From positions 1,488,001 through 1,552,000 of the forward strand of contig NZ_CP121671.1 of the NCBI RefSeq assembly GCF_029714185.1: a DNA stretch of 64,000 nt. Direction: 5' to 3'. Positions 51,848 through 59,920 of the stretch are shown here, in pieces. Position 1 is the stretch's first letter; each line of letters begins with the position of its first letter. A program made the position numbers and the translations under genes. The stretch is from Halobacillus naozhouensis. GTDB taxonomy: Bacteria; Bacillota; Bacilli; Bacillales; Halobacillaceae. The notes under the pieces are model-generated. The model searched no databases. It saw only the letters and a program-made list of their open reading frames with translations, and was not told the origin of the DNA.

Positions 51848-52390
51848 TCAAAGGAGGTCAAAATGCTTTCTTCGACTAAAAAAATGTGCAAGTAAATAAA
51901 TGACCACTTGAATGGGAAGGGAGTATATAAATCTCCAGTTAGTTGGTTCATAAATATCCAACCAAGTCATCAAGGGCAGTCCGATAAATGAAGTAAACGC
52001 GCCTAATAGTAGAGCCTTGAGTGAAGGGTGAATATGTGGTTTAAATAGTAATAAAAGCATGATAATAGTGGGGAGCATGAAAGCATCCCAAGGTAAATAA
52101 GCAAAGGCGGGGAATACTTCATATTGTTGACCCCAAATACCAAAATACTCGCCAATTGAATCTAAGAATGTTGCAGTGAATGCCACAAAAAAACCTACAT
52201 AAAACAAACGGTCTGAGTACCCTTTCTTCCTTAGCCAAATCCATACCCCTATGCAAATTAGAATCACTATAACGCCTATCCACCAGCGCCAAGTAAAAAC
52301 AATGTGATCCAGCCAAATCTGAAATTGTTGGTCATAGGTTTGCCTTAAAACAGCGTCGTTTTTTTCAATCAATTCCTGAGTGTTCTCCAT
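51848..52390 (-). CDS. CBO0543-family membrane protein (180 aa)
   Basis: Five to six membrane segments with Trp-rich start (DHIVFTWRWWIGVIVIL) and LDSIGEYFGIWGQQYEVFPAF, PWDAFMLPTI and LPLMTWLDIYEPTNWRF. This set matches the CBO0543 family of Bacilli and Clostridia, whose function is unknown. The ATG at 52390 has GGGAG about 8 nt upstream; a GTG at 52399 is directly on the site. Some CBO0543 genes are near sporulation or germination genes; no such claim can be made here. Confidence 0.82.
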   Translation of the reverse strand: MENTQELIEKNDAVLRQTYDQQFQIWLDHIVFTWRWWIGVIVILICIGVWIWLRKKGYSDRLFYVGFFVAFTATFLDSIGEYFGIWGQQYEVFPAFAYLPWDAFMLPTIIMLLLLFKPHIHPSLKALLLGAFTSFIGLPLMTWLDIYEPTNWRFIYSLPIQVVIYLLAHFFSRRKHFDLL

Positions 52391-52399
52391 TTTTGTCAC

Positions 52400-52860
52400 T
52401 CCCGACTATAACTTTGTTTTAGTTATCCCATAGTAAAGAGTGATTATGAATATAATCCCCTTAACCCGGTGGAAAATTATTTACTGTTAAATAATGGAGT
52501 GGGTCACCAATGTAAGGGAAACGTTATATCGAGGATGTACAAAGGGAGGAAGGCGTTGAGCCAAAAGAAAAAAATTTTAAGCATGATCGATCCAATCGAG
52601 GAAGCTGGAAAGATTAAAGATGAGTATTTCAATTAAAAGAGGCAACTGATAACGAACCTTGTGTTGCAGCTGCTTTCTTGGATGGTTGAAGAAGAGAGGA
52701 AAAATATTCGGGGAAAATCAGAAACAAGGAATTGCAATTGCTAAATTAGGAGAAAATTGGTTGCAGGTTCCTATATAAATTCGTATGGCTTTAAAAGATT
52801 TTTTATGATTGGACGTTTCACGTTTGTAAAAGCTTACACGGTATAATTACAATACAATTC
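52400..52860. other. intergenic stretch with degenerate frames only
   Basis: About 460 nt between the CBO0543 gene and the arsenic island. A 25-codon frame with AAAGGGAGGAAG before a TTG (52555) reads SQKKKILSMIDPIEEAGKIK and then stops; later pieces in other frames do not form a recognisable protein. It may be a decayed gene. No repeat or RNA was recognised. Confidence 0.4.
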
Positions 52861-52870
52861 TGGTTATTAA

Positions 52871-52899
52871 ACTCCCCAAAATTCTTTAATTTGGGGAGT
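52871..52899 (-). terminator. terminator-like hairpin at the end of the arsR-arsI unit
   Basis: Perfect 10-bp stem ACTCCCCAAA with TTTGGGGAGT around a 9-nt loop, just beyond the small Cys-rich gene on the minus strand. The T run is weak. Confidence 0.65.
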
Positions 52900-52909
52900 A
52901 TTAATAAAC

Positions 52910-53083
52910 TTAACAACACGGTGCACAACAAACAGTATTGATGTTTTTATTTTTCCAAAGATTCATTGGCAGTTTCAGTTTCTTCTTAGGGGTCGCTTCT
53001 AATTTCCAACCATTAAGGTTAACTTCACTCAATTGTTGTTTGTTGTCTTCAATTCTTTTAGCTATCGCATAGATATTTTCCAT
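52910..53083 (-). CDS. small Cys-rich protein of the ars island, CCAPCC tail (57 aa)
   Basis: Found by reading downstream of arsI: the frame begins MENIYAIAKRIEDNKQQL, has a basic middle (TPKKKLKLPMNLWKNK), and ends INTVCCAPCC. AGGAGGAAATAGG precedes the ATG. The gap to arsI is 16 nt, so it is the third gene of the arsR-arsI unit. Two vicinal cysteine pairs at the C-terminus are a classic trivalent-arsenic or soft-metal ligand pattern. A role as arsenite or methylarsenite binder, chaperone or radical-enzyme partner is inference. No homolog can be named from here. Confidence 0.75.
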   Translation of the reverse strand: MENIYAIAKRIEDNKQQLSEVNLNGWKLEATPKKKLKLPMNLWKNKNINTVCCAPCC

Positions 53084-53099
53084 CCTATTTCCTCCTAGC

Positions 53100-53465
53100 T
53101 TAAGCGTCTTGTTTCGTGTAGAAAAATTCCCACTCGTTACCGTCAGGATCAGTAATCCAGAACTTATCTTGGATGGCGTAACAACAATTGGTATTCATTT
53201 CATCCCGAGTGAAAAAACCGAATTTTTCTAGACGCTGTTTATGATGATTAATGTCTTCTTGATTCTCAACCTGGATTCCAAAATGCCCTACTCGGTTGCC
53301 GGATACTTGAGATTTTACATTCAGCGTAAAGTTTAATGACAAATCTTCAGGCATGTACTTAGCGTAATCTTCTTTTATTTTTACAGGCTCTTCACCGAAA
53401 ACCTTCGTATAAAACACAATCGACTTTTCAAGATCCACTACGTTTAACCCAACATGTACATTCAT
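53100..53465 (-). CDS. arsI: ArsI/CadI-family lyase (type I extradiol dioxygenase fold), C-As lyase
   Basis: 121 residues, a vicinal-oxygen-chelate fold. The predicted Fe ligands are His4 (MNVHVG), His61 (GHFGIQV) and Glu113 (NEWEFFY), and the vicinal Cys94-Cys95 (NTNCCYAI) bind trivalent organoarsenicals. ArsI cleaves methyl or aryl groups from arsenic. CadI relatives share the fold; the vicinal Cys pair and the ars context favour ArsI. The start at 53465 has GGAGGAATT upstream. Co-transcribed with arsR, 47 nt apart, with an operator-like repeat between them. Confidence 0.88.
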   Translation of the reverse strand: MNVHVGLNVVDLEKSIVFYTKVFGEEPVKIKEDYAKYMPEDLSLNFTLNVKSQVSGNRVGHFGIQVENQEDINHHKQRLEKFGFFTRDEMNTNCCYAIQDKFWITDPDGNEWEFFYTKQDA

Positions 53466-53481
53466 TTGAATTCCTCCATTA

Positions 53482-53496
53482 ATCAATTTTTTTGAT
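53482..53496. promoter_or_regulatory. ArsR operator-like inverted repeat, copy 1
   Basis: ATCAA-N5-TTGAT lies between arsR and arsI. Similar repeats occur at 53850-53865 and 53913-53928. They fit the binding sites of ArsR repressors. Confidence 0.6.
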
Positions 53497-53512
53497 TTAT
53501 AAGATAAAAAAA

Positions 53513-53833
53513 TTAATCTCGACGAAATAGGCAACAAAGCTCTTCGGACAGTAGATGGTTGATCTCGGAATGATTAAGTGTATAGTAGCTCCAAGTACCA
53601 CGTGTTTCTTTTTCAATAACTTGGGCATCCATCAATATCTTTAGATGGTACGATAACTTCGATTGAGGCAACTGTAACTTTTCTGATAGGTCACAAACAC
53701 ATACTTCACCATTCTCTGTGATTTCGTGTAAGATGTGGAGCCTTCTTTGATCAGCAAGGGCCTTAAATTTCTTTTCATATTTACTAAACGTGCTCTCTAG
53801 GGATACATCGGTTAGTTGGAAGTGTTTGTTCAT
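53513..53833 (-). CDS. arsR: ArsR-family arsenic-responsive repressor (first of three)
   Basis: 106-residue winged helix: KALADQRRLHILHEI, the metalloid-binding loop EVCVCDLSEKLQL (Cys45, Cys47), and LSYHLKILMDAQVIEKE. A C-terminal CC pair (EELCCLFRR) is an extra feature that may add a ligand site. The start at 53833 has AAAGGAGGG upstream. Gene order arsR-arsI-CCAPCC protein on the minus strand, divergent from the main ars operon. Two ATCAA/TTGAT repeats lie before it, so autoregulation is likely. Confidence 0.9.
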   Translation of the reverse strand: MNKHFQLTDVSLESTFSKYEKKFKALADQRRLHILHEITENGEVCVCDLSEKLQLPQSKLSYHLKILMDAQVIEKETRGTWSYYTLNHSEINHLLSEELCCLFRRD

Positions 53834-53849
53834 TTCGAACCCTCCTTTA

Positions 53850-53865
53850 ATCAATTTATTTTGAT
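53850..53865. promoter_or_regulatory. ArsR operator-like inverted repeat, copy 2
   Basis: ATCAA-N6-TTGAT, 17 nt before the arsR start, near its ribosome binding site. Confidence 0.6.
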
Positions 53866-53912
53866 GTAATAGGTAGAGTGTAATGGATTGTGTTCTGAAA
53901 AGCAAGTATTAA

Positions 53913-53928
53913 ATCAAAAAAAATTGAT
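53913..53928. promoter_or_regulatory. ArsR operator-like inverted repeat, copy 3
   Basis: ATCAA-N6-TTGAT with an all-A centre, in the divergent promoter region between the two arsR genes. Confidence 0.6.
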
Positions 53929-53983
53929 ATTAAAATAAGGTGTGGAAGATTAGGGAAATAATAAGAATAATCATTTGTTGCAA

Positions 53984-53996
53984 ATATAAGTATATA
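53984..53996. promoter_or_regulatory. second operator-like motif (ATATAAGTATATA), copy 1
   Basis: The 13-nt motif ATATAAGTATATA stands 31 nt before the second arsR start and recurs exactly at 56307-56319 before arsD. It differs from the ATCAA/TTGAT type, so it may be the target of the second ArsR. Confidence 0.6.
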
Positions 53997-54026
53997 CTAA
54001 TATACTAATCGTGCGAGGTGATGTTC

Positions 54027-54371
54027 ATGGAAAAAACAACGATTGAATTAGAAAATGCTGCTCAAACATTGAAGCTATTAGGCGATAAAACACGCTTAAC
54101 GATTATGGGATTAGTGAAGGGTGGGGAGTGCTGTGTCTGTGAGTTTGTAGAGGTCTTGCAAATGAGTCAGCCTTCCATCAGTCAGCACTTGAGGAAGCTT
54201 CGGGATGCGGGGCTTGTGAAAGAGCAACGGAAAGGTCAATGGATCTTTTACTCATTAAACAGTTCCCATCCGACATACCCAATCATTCAACAAGTTTTAG
54301 AACAAATACCTGATCAGAAAGAGAAATTACGTGCATTGGAGGAAGCTGGTTTACGTATCCAATGCGACTAG
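54027..54371 (+). CDS. ArsR-family repressor (second of three)
   Basis: 114 residues: LKLLGDKTRLTIMGLVKGGECCVCEFVEVL with CC and CVC residues (given by landmark GECCVCEF), MSQPSISQHLRKLRDAGLV recognition helix, and RKGQWIFYSLN wing. The ATG at 54027 has GAGGTG 6 nt upstream; an in-frame GTG at 54018 is less likely. It heads the main plus-strand ars operon and differs clearly from the minus-strand ArsR, so two repressors probably divide control. arsB follows after 13 nt. Confidence 0.9.
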   Translation: MEKTTIELENAAQTLKLLGDKTRLTIMGLVKGGECCVCEFVEVLQMSQPSISQHLRKLRDAGLVKEQRKGQWIFYSLNSSHPTYPIIQQVLEQIPDQKEKLRALEEAGLRIQCD

Positions 54372-54384
54372 TAGGGGGATTTAT

Positions 54385-55683
54385 TTGAATTTAGCGATTG
54401 TAGCAACAATAATTTTTGTACTTACGTTGGTGCTAGTGATTTGGCAGCCGAAAAACTTAGGAATTGGCTGGTCCGCATGTGGGGGAGCGATCCTAGCATT
54501 ACTCTTTGGTGTGGTTGACTTCCAAGATGTATTGGCGGTAACTGATATCGTATGGAATGCAACCTTAGCCTTTGTAGCGATTATTATTATATCGCTTATT
54601 CTCGATGAAATTGGCTTTTTCGAGTGGGCCGCCCTTCATATGGCGAGAGTAGCCAAAGGAAATGGGAAGAAGATGTTTGTGTATGTCATTCTTCTAGGTG
54701 CGGTTGTTGCAGCTCTCTTTGCCAATGATGGGGCCGCGCTCATTCTCACACCAATCGTTCTAGCGATGGTGAGAAACTTAAACTTTAAAGAAGCCATGAT
54801 TTTGCCATTTATTATGGCAAGTGGATTTATCGCAGATACGGCTTCACTACCCCTTATTGTGAGTAACTTAGTGAATATCGTTTCGGCGGATTTCTTTGGC
54901 ATTGGATTTATTGAGTATGCGACACGGATGATTGTCCCGAACTTCTTTTCAATAGGGGCAAGTATCCTCGTGCTTTATCTTTTCTTTAGGAAGAGCATTC
55001 CAGACAATTATGATTTAGGCCAACTTAAAGAACCTAAGCAGGCGATTCAGGATCCTAAGATGTTCCGTGTATCTTGGGGTGTACTTGCGGTATTATTGAT
55101 TGGCTATTTTGCAAGTGAACCATTGGGCATCCCGGTTTCGATCATTGCTGGAATTGTAGCGATCTTCTTCCTTCTCATGGCGAGGAGAAGCGCTGCGGTT
55201 GAGACAGCAACAGTTGTAAAAGGAGCTCCTTGGGCGATTGTTTTCTTCTCTATAGGAATGTATGTGGTCGTTTATGGTTTGCGTAATGTAGGCTTAACGG
55301 ATGTGCTGGCCAGTGTTATTCAATATACGGCTGAACAAGGACTATTTGTGGCCACCGTTTCGATGGGATTCATTGCAGCCATCTTGTCATCGATTATGAA
55401 CAATATGCCGACGGTTATGATTGATGCGCTTGCGATTGCGGAAACAAACACGTCGGGAATTATGAGGGAAGCATTAATTTATGCGAACGTGATTGGCTCC
55501 GATTTAGGTCCAAAAATCACACCGATTGGTTCGTTGGCGACACTGCTTTGGCTGCATGTTCTTTCGACCAAAGGCTTTAAGATTTCGTGGGGATACTATT
55601 TTAAGGTAGGTATTCTCCTTACTGTACCGACGTTGTTCATTACGTTAACAGGTTTATATTTATGGCTAACGCTCATTTTATAA
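54385..55683 (+). CDS. arsB: arsenite efflux pump ArsB
   Basis: 432-residue membrane protein of the ArsB/NhaD ion transporter superfamily with about 12 membrane segments: WQPKNLGIGWSACGGAI, LFANDGAALILTPIVLAMV, and NNMPTVMIDALAIA, which are typical. It extrudes As(III) or Sb(III), alone or driven by ArsA. The start is TTG at 54385, with AGGGGGA 5-6 nt upstream; in-frame earlier codons would run into the arsR gene. It works with ArsA and ArsD encoded further along. Confidence 0.92.
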   Translation: MNLAIVATIIFVLTLVLVIWQPKNLGIGWSACGGAILALLFGVVDFQDVLAVTDIVWNATLAFVAIIIISLILDEIGFFEWAALHMARVAKGNGKKMFVYVILLGAVVAALFANDGAALILTPIVLAMVRNLNFKEAMILPFIMASGFIADTASLPLIVSNLVNIVSADFFGIGFIEYATRMIVPNFFSIGASILVLYLFFRKSIPDNYDLGQLKEPKQAIQDPKMFRVSWGVLAVLLIGYFASEPLGIPVSIIAGIVAIFFLLMARRSAAVETATVVKGAPWAIVFFSIGMYVVVYGLRNVGLTDVLASVIQYTAEQGLFVATVSMGFIAAILSSIMNNMPTVMIDALAIAETNTSGIMREALIYANVIGSDLGPKITPIGSLATLLWLHVLSTKGFKISWGYYFKVGILLTVPTLFITLTGLYLWLTLIL

Positions 55684-55742
55684 GAAAACGAGGGTCACTT
55701 TTAGCTTAATAGATAATGCGATGTCCCAAGGAGGACGAAAGA

Positions 55743-55814
55743 ATGCCACCTTCTATTAAAGTTGCTGTGTTACTAAGTTTCTTGAGTATTAGAAGAAAAA
55801 GAAAAAAACAATAA
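55743..55814 (+). CDS. 23-residue hydrophobic-basic peptide in the ars operon
   Basis: The frame MPPSIKVAVLLSFLSIRRKR plus KKQ starts at an ATG with a perfect AAGGAGG 8 nt upstream. It has one short hydrophobic stretch and a very basic tail, like small membrane-bound peptides. It lies between arsB and arsC. The signal is the ribosome binding site and position; no homolog is known to me, and it could be translated without function. Confidence 0.45.
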   Translation: MPPSIKVAVLLSFLSIRRKRKKQ

Positions 55815-55838
55815 GAAACGAAAAGGAGAATTCACCAC

Positions 55839-56258
55839 ATGTCTAAAAAATCAATATACTTTTTATGTACGGGTAACTCTTGTAGAAGTCAAATCGCAGA
55901 AGGATGGGCTAAAAAACATCTTGGCGATGAGTGGGATGTAAAAAGCGCTGGCATCGAAGCCCACGGATTAAATCCAAAAGCAATTAAAGCCATGGAAGAG
56001 GTAGACATCGATATTTCAAACCAACAATCTGATGTCATAGACCCTGAAATCTTCAATACGGCAGATCTAATCGTAACGTTATGTGGAGACGCGGCAGATA
56101 AGTGCCCGATCACGCCTCCTCATGTTAAACGAGAGCACTGGGGATTTGACGATCCAGCTAAAGCTAAAGGAACTGAAGAGGAAAAATGGGCTGTTTTCCA
56201 GCGTGTTCGTGATCAAATTGGAGAACGTATTCAACGATTTGCTGAAACTGGTGAATAA
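55839..56258 (+). CDS. arsC: thioredoxin-dependent arsenate reductase
   Basis: 139 residues of the low-molecular-weight phosphatase fold, Bacillus/pI258 type. The active-site loop CTGNSCRSQ has Cys10 and Arg16; the redox cysteines Cys82 and Cys89 lie in LCGDAADKC; Asp in HWGFDDPA acts as general acid. Reduces As(V) to As(III) for export, with electrons from thioredoxin. AAAGGAG lies before the ATG. A dedicated thioredoxin-reductase paralog is encoded in the same operon. Confidence 0.95.
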   Translation: MSKKSIYFLCTGNSCRSQIAEGWAKKHLGDEWDVKSAGIEAHGLNPKAIKAMEEVDIDISNQQSDVIDPEIFNTADLIVTLCGDAADKCPITPPHVKREHWGFDDPAKAKGTEEEKWAVFQRVRDQIGERIQRFAETGE

Positions 56259-56306
56259 AACTTTCATAGCCAAGACATCTATGTTTTGGCTATTTTCCTA
56301 AACAAT

Positions 56307-56319
56307 ATATAAGTATATA
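56307..56319. promoter_or_regulatory. second operator-like motif (ATATAAGTATATA), copy 2
   Basis: Exact repeat of the motif at 53984-53996, 25 nt before arsD. It suggests an internal, regulated promoter for arsDA-trxB-hesB. Confidence 0.6.
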
Positions 56320-56343
56320 GTTATTTAATAATGGAGGGATCAT

Positions 56344-56712
56344 ATGAATAAGCTTGAAATTTACGATCCAGCGATGTGCTGTTCTACCGGGGTCTGTGGT
56401 CCAAGTGTAGACCCGGAATTAACTCGTGTGGCAAGTGCTGTTTTTTCTCTACAAAAAAGAGGTTTTGATATAGAGCGATACAATTTAGCCAATGAGCCTG
56501 GCAAATTTACTGAGATTAAAGCCGTGACAGATTTTCTTCAGGAGAAAGGCCCTGATGCACTCCCTGTCATTTTATTAAATGGAGACATTGTAATGGAATC
56601 CACGTATCCAAGTAATGATGAGCTATCAAAGTGGTTTGACATCGATACAGAAGAATTAAATGATCGACCTAAAAACAACAGTGTCACGATCGATATTAGT
56701 GAACTGAAATAA
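56344..56712 (+). CDS. arsD: arsenic metallochaperone ArsD
   Basis: 122 residues. The As(III)-binding cysteines Cys12, Cys13 and Cys18 are in AMCCSTGVCGPS at the N-terminus. The thioredoxin-like fold continues to VTIDISELK. The distal vicinal pairs found in the E. coli plasmid protein are absent. ArsD passes As(III) to ArsA, which is encoded next. GGAGGGAT precedes the ATG. Gap to arsA is 17 nt. Confidence 0.93.
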   Translation: MNKLEIYDPAMCCSTGVCGPSVDPELTRVASAVFSLQKRGFDIERYNLANEPGKFTEIKAVTDFLQEKGPDALPVILLNGDIVMESTYPSNDELSKWFDIDTEELNDRPKNNSVTIDISELK

Positions 56713-56729
56713 TAAAGGTGTGGGAATGT

Positions 56730-58505
56730 ATGTTTCAATCGTTTAATCCAAAGTCTTTTGTGAACACCCAATTCTTGTTTTTTACAGGAAAAGGAGGGGT
56801 CGGAAAAACATCTACAGCATGTGCAACGGCCATCCATTTAGCAGATGAGGGAAAGAAAGTGCTGCTTGTCAGCACGGACCCTGCATCCAATTTACAAGAT
56901 GTATTAGAAGTTGAGCTAACCAATACGCCAAAGCCTGTTCCTAATATAAACAACTTGGATGCATCTAACATCGATCCGGAAGAAGCAGCTGAAATGTATC
57001 GGGAAAATGTTGTTGGGCCTTACCGTGGTACATTGCCTGATGCAGCTATAAAAAGTATGGAAGAGCAGTTATCTGGTGCATGTACAGTGGAAATGGCTGC
57101 ATTTGATGAGTTCTCAAGTATTATTTCAAATCCAGCCATAAGGAGTCGTTATGACCACGTGATATTCGATACAGCACCAACCGGACACACGTTGAGATTG
57201 TTACAACTCCCAACGGCTTGGAATGAATTTTTGGAAGAAAGTACCCATGGGGCCTCCTGTTTAGGGCCTTTATCAAGATTGCAAGAGAAAAAGGAGCTGT
57301 ATGAACAAACCGTAAAGTCCCTTTCAGATAAGGATAAAACGGCTTTAATTTTGATTACAAGGCCTGAAACTTCGTCGTTATATGAAGCGAATCGCTCTGC
57401 CAATGAGTTAAAGGAAATTGGCATAAAGAACCAAATGCTTATAGTTAATGGATTATTGCAAACGCATCTTTCCTATGATGAAGTTTCATCGGCTTTTTAC
57501 CAGCGACAACAGGAAGCTCTAAAAGACTTTCCAAATGGACTCAAGCAAATGCCGGTTTATTCGCTGCCGTTTGTTTCCTACTCGCTTACAGGGGTTGAGA
57601 ATCTTCGTTATCTATTCAAGCAATATACCATGCCGGCAAAAGTAGAGACTCAATCACAACAAGAGAACCTTCAGTTACCTAAATTGAGTTCTGTAATTGA
57701 TCGCTTTTCTGAAAGTCATACAAGAGTTATCTTAACCATGGGAAAAGGGGGAGTTGGGAAAACAACGGTCGCTTCCTCCATTGCCGTAGGGTTAGTTGAA
57801 AAGGGTCATAAAGTGCATCTAACGACGACGGATCCAGCTGCGCATTTGGAGTACACGTTTTCAGATACGTTCGATCATGAGAAGCTATCGATTAGCTCGA
57901 TTAACCCTAAAGATGAAGTGACAGCTTATAAAGAAGAGGTGTTGTCACAAGCAAGCGAAAGTTTGGATGAACAAGGTCTCGCCTATCTCAAAGAAGATCT
58001 TGATTCCCCTTGTACGGAAGAAATTGCTGTCTTTCGAGCTTTTGCTGAGCAGGTCGCGAAGTGTGATGATGAAATTGTTGTCATTGATACGGCTCCTACA
58101 GGGCACACGTTATTACTTCTTGATTCCGCCGAGGAATACCATAAAGAGCTGACTAAATCGACAGGAGAAGTACCGGAAAGTGTCAGAGCATTACTTCCAC
58201 GGCTACGAAATCCTAAGGAAACAAGTGTCGTCATCGTTACGCTAGCTGAAACGACACCGGTACTTGAAGCAGAAAGACTGCAAAAAGATCTGGTTCGAGC
58301 TCATATTAACCCTGAGTGGTGGGTTATAAATCAAAGTTTACACGCAACAGAAACCCTAGACCCTGTGTTAGCCGGAAGAGCCAATACCGAAAGAAAATGG
58401 ATTGAAAAAGTAAGAGATGAATTGGCTCAAAACACTGCTATTATCCCATGGATCAGTGAAGAGAAAATCGGTTATACCAAGCTTAGAGAATTTACAATAA
58501 ACTAA
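56730..58505 (+). CDS. arsA: arsenite-activated ATPase ArsA
   Basis: 591 residues in two homologous halves, each with a deviant Walker A GKGGVGKT (FFTGKGGVGKTSTACA near residue 20; LTMGKGGVGKTTVASS near residue 340). Metalloid-binding cysteines are visible: LSGACTVEM, GASCLGPL and SPCTEEI. It powers ArsB, forming an ATP-driven As(III) pump, with ArsD as the feeder. The ATG at 56730 has GGTGTGG 6 nt upstream; a GTG at 56718 is also possible. The trxB-like gene follows after 20 nt. Confidence 0.94.
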   Translation: MFQSFNPKSFVNTQFLFFTGKGGVGKTSTACATAIHLADEGKKVLLVSTDPASNLQDVLEVELTNTPKPVPNINNLDASNIDPEEAAEMYRENVVGPYRGTLPDAAIKSMEEQLSGACTVEMAAFDEFSSIISNPAIRSRYDHVIFDTAPTGHTLRLLQLPTAWNEFLEESTHGASCLGPLSRLQEKKELYEQTVKSLSDKDKTALILITRPETSSLYEANRSANELKEIGIKNQMLIVNGLLQTHLSYDEVSSAFYQRQQEALKDFPNGLKQMPVYSLPFVSYSLTGVENLRYLFKQYTMPAKVETQSQQENLQLPKLSSVIDRFSESHTRVILTMGKGGVGKTTVASSIAVGLVEKGHKVHLTTTDPAAHLEYTFSDTFDHEKLSISSINPKDEVTAYKEEVLSQASESLDEQGLAYLKEDLDSPCTEEIAVFRAFAEQVAKCDDEIVVIDTAPTGHTLLLLDSAEEYHKELTKSTGEVPESVRALLPRLRNPKETSVVIVTLAETTPVLEAERLQKDLVRAHINPEWWVINQSLHATETLDPVLAGRANTERKWIEKVRDELAQNTAIIPWISEEKIGYTKLREFTIN

Positions 58506-58525
58506 CTAAGTAAGGAGGCATCAAC

Positions 58526-59473
58526 ATGGAGAAAGTCATCATTTTAGGAACAGGACCAGCTGGATTAACGGCAGCTGTCTACCTAGCTAGAGCAAATATG
58601 GAACCATTAGTCATAGAGGGACCTGAACCAGGAGGTCAACTTACACTAACAACAGAGGTAGAGAATTTCCCAGGGTTTCCTGATGGCATTATGGGACCAG
58701 AACTTATGGATAATATGAAGAAACAAGCTGAGCGATTTGGAGCCACGTTCAAACGAGGCTGGGTAACCGATGTACAAGTGGAGCAACGACCTTTCCAATT
58801 ATCTGTAGACGGTTTGGGAGAGCTTGAAACGCAATCATTGATTGTCTCTACAGGAGCATCAGCCAAATTGTTAGAAATCCCCGGGGAGAAAGAAAACATC
58901 GGAAAAGGTGTAAGCACTTGTGCAACCTGCGATGGCTTCTTCTTTAGAGGGAAGAAAGTCGTGATTGTAGGTGGAGGAGACTCTGCGATGGAAGAAGCAA
59001 ATTTCCTTACGAAATTTGCAAGCGAAGTCCAAATCGTTCACCGTCGTAACGAATTAAGGGCGTCTAAAATCATGCAGGATCGTGCCCGTGATAATGAGAA
59101 AATCACCTGGGCTCTTAACAAAACCCCCGTTGAAATGGTCTCGGACGGGATGAAGATTTCTGGGTTAAAAGTAAAAGATAACGATAAAGGTGAAGAAGAG
59201 CTCATCGAGACAGATGGCATTTTCGTAGCGATTGGACACAATCCAAATACCGAATTTTTGAAAGGTAAGCTGGATATGGATGAAAAAGGCTATCTCTTAG
59301 TCGAGCCCGGGATGACGGACACCAATATCCCTGGCGTATTCGCTTGTGGGGATGTTCAGGATCAAAAGTATCGTCAAGCTATTACGGCAGCAGGAACAGG
59401 ATGTATGGCTGCTATGGACTCTGAACGATTTCTAGAAGGAGAAGCCGTAAAAGATTGGAGTCAAAGTCTGTAG
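58526..59473 (+). CDS. thioredoxin reductase-like flavoprotein of the ars operon
   Basis: 315 residues: FAD-binding LGTGPAGLTAAVYLARANM, the redox-active pair in STCATCDGFFFRGK, and the NADPH motif VVIVGGGDSAMEEANFL. This is the TrxB family. Bacillus species usually have a housekeeping trxB elsewhere, so this paralog probably supports arsenate reduction by ArsC. TAAGGAGG lies before the ATG. Confidence 0.9.
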   Translation: MEKVIILGTGPAGLTAAVYLARANMEPLVIEGPEPGGQLTLTTEVENFPGFPDGIMGPELMDNMKKQAERFGATFKRGWVTDVQVEQRPFQLSVDGLGELETQSLIVSTGASAKLLEIPGEKENIGKGVSTCATCDGFFFRGKKVVIVGGGDSAMEEANFLTKFASEVQIVHRRNELRASKIMQDRARDNEKITWALNKTPVEMVSDGMKISGLKVKDNDKGEEELIETDGIFVAIGHNPNTEFLKGKLDMDEKGYLLVEPGMTDTNIPGVFACGDVQDQKYRQAITAAGTGCMAAMDSERFLEGEAVKDWSQSL

Positions 59474-59514
59474 ATCGATTTTCTAGATATTCAACTAATG
59501 AGAGGAGAAAAATG

Positions 59515-59784
59515 ATGAAAATTACTGAAGATGCAAAACAAACTTTAAGTAAACTTATAGGGGAAAAGGGAGCCGAAGGAATCCGCGTTCACTCCGTGGG
59601 AGGAGGTTGTTGCGGTCCCCAGATTGGGCTATCCCTTGATCAACCAGAGGAATCCGATACGGTTGAAGACGTGAATGGAATTCGCGTCGCGATCGATCAA
59701 CAAGTAAAAGGCACTGTTGACCAGGTAACTTTAGATAAAAATGGAGAACAATTGGTGTTGTTAGGGTTAGATAATTGTTGTTAA
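59515..59784 (+). CDS. HesB-like protein with two CC pairs (89 aa)
   Basis: Small HesB/IscA-like fold: KITEDAKQTLSKLIGEKG, then IRVHSVGGGCCGPQIGLSLD, and the end LVLLGLDNCC. A-type iron-sulfur scaffold proteins carry three cysteines; here the pairs GGGCCG and DNCC give four, which suit metal or metalloid binding. The gene closes the ars operon, followed by a terminator. Role as arsenite binder or redox partner is inference. The second ATG (59515) has GAGGAG at better spacing than the ATG at 59512. Confidence 0.8.
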   Translation: MKITEDAKQTLSKLIGEKGAEGIRVHSVGGGCCGPQIGLSLDQPEESDTVEDVNGIRVAIDQQVKGTVDQVTLDKNGEQLVLLGLDNCC

Positions 59785-59811
59785 AAAGGTCTCTTTTGAG
59801 GCCTTTTTTGT
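59783..59811 (+). terminator. terminator of the main ars operon
   Basis: Stem AAAAGGTCTC with GAGGCCTTTT, 4-nt loop, then a T run. Confidence 0.85.
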
Positions 59812-59920
59812 TTCCATTTTTAATAATTAATAAATATGGAATTACAACATTTTAAGAACGTTCTCTGTATTTATTGGAGTTCATTTGACAGATAAGGAGT
59901 ATTAGTTCATACTTCTAAAC

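Noticed and set aside
52555..52632. 25-codon TTG-started frame with a strong ribosome binding site
   Set aside because: Too short and without a recognisable product; the surroundings look like a decayed gene, so it is described only as part of the intergenic stretch.
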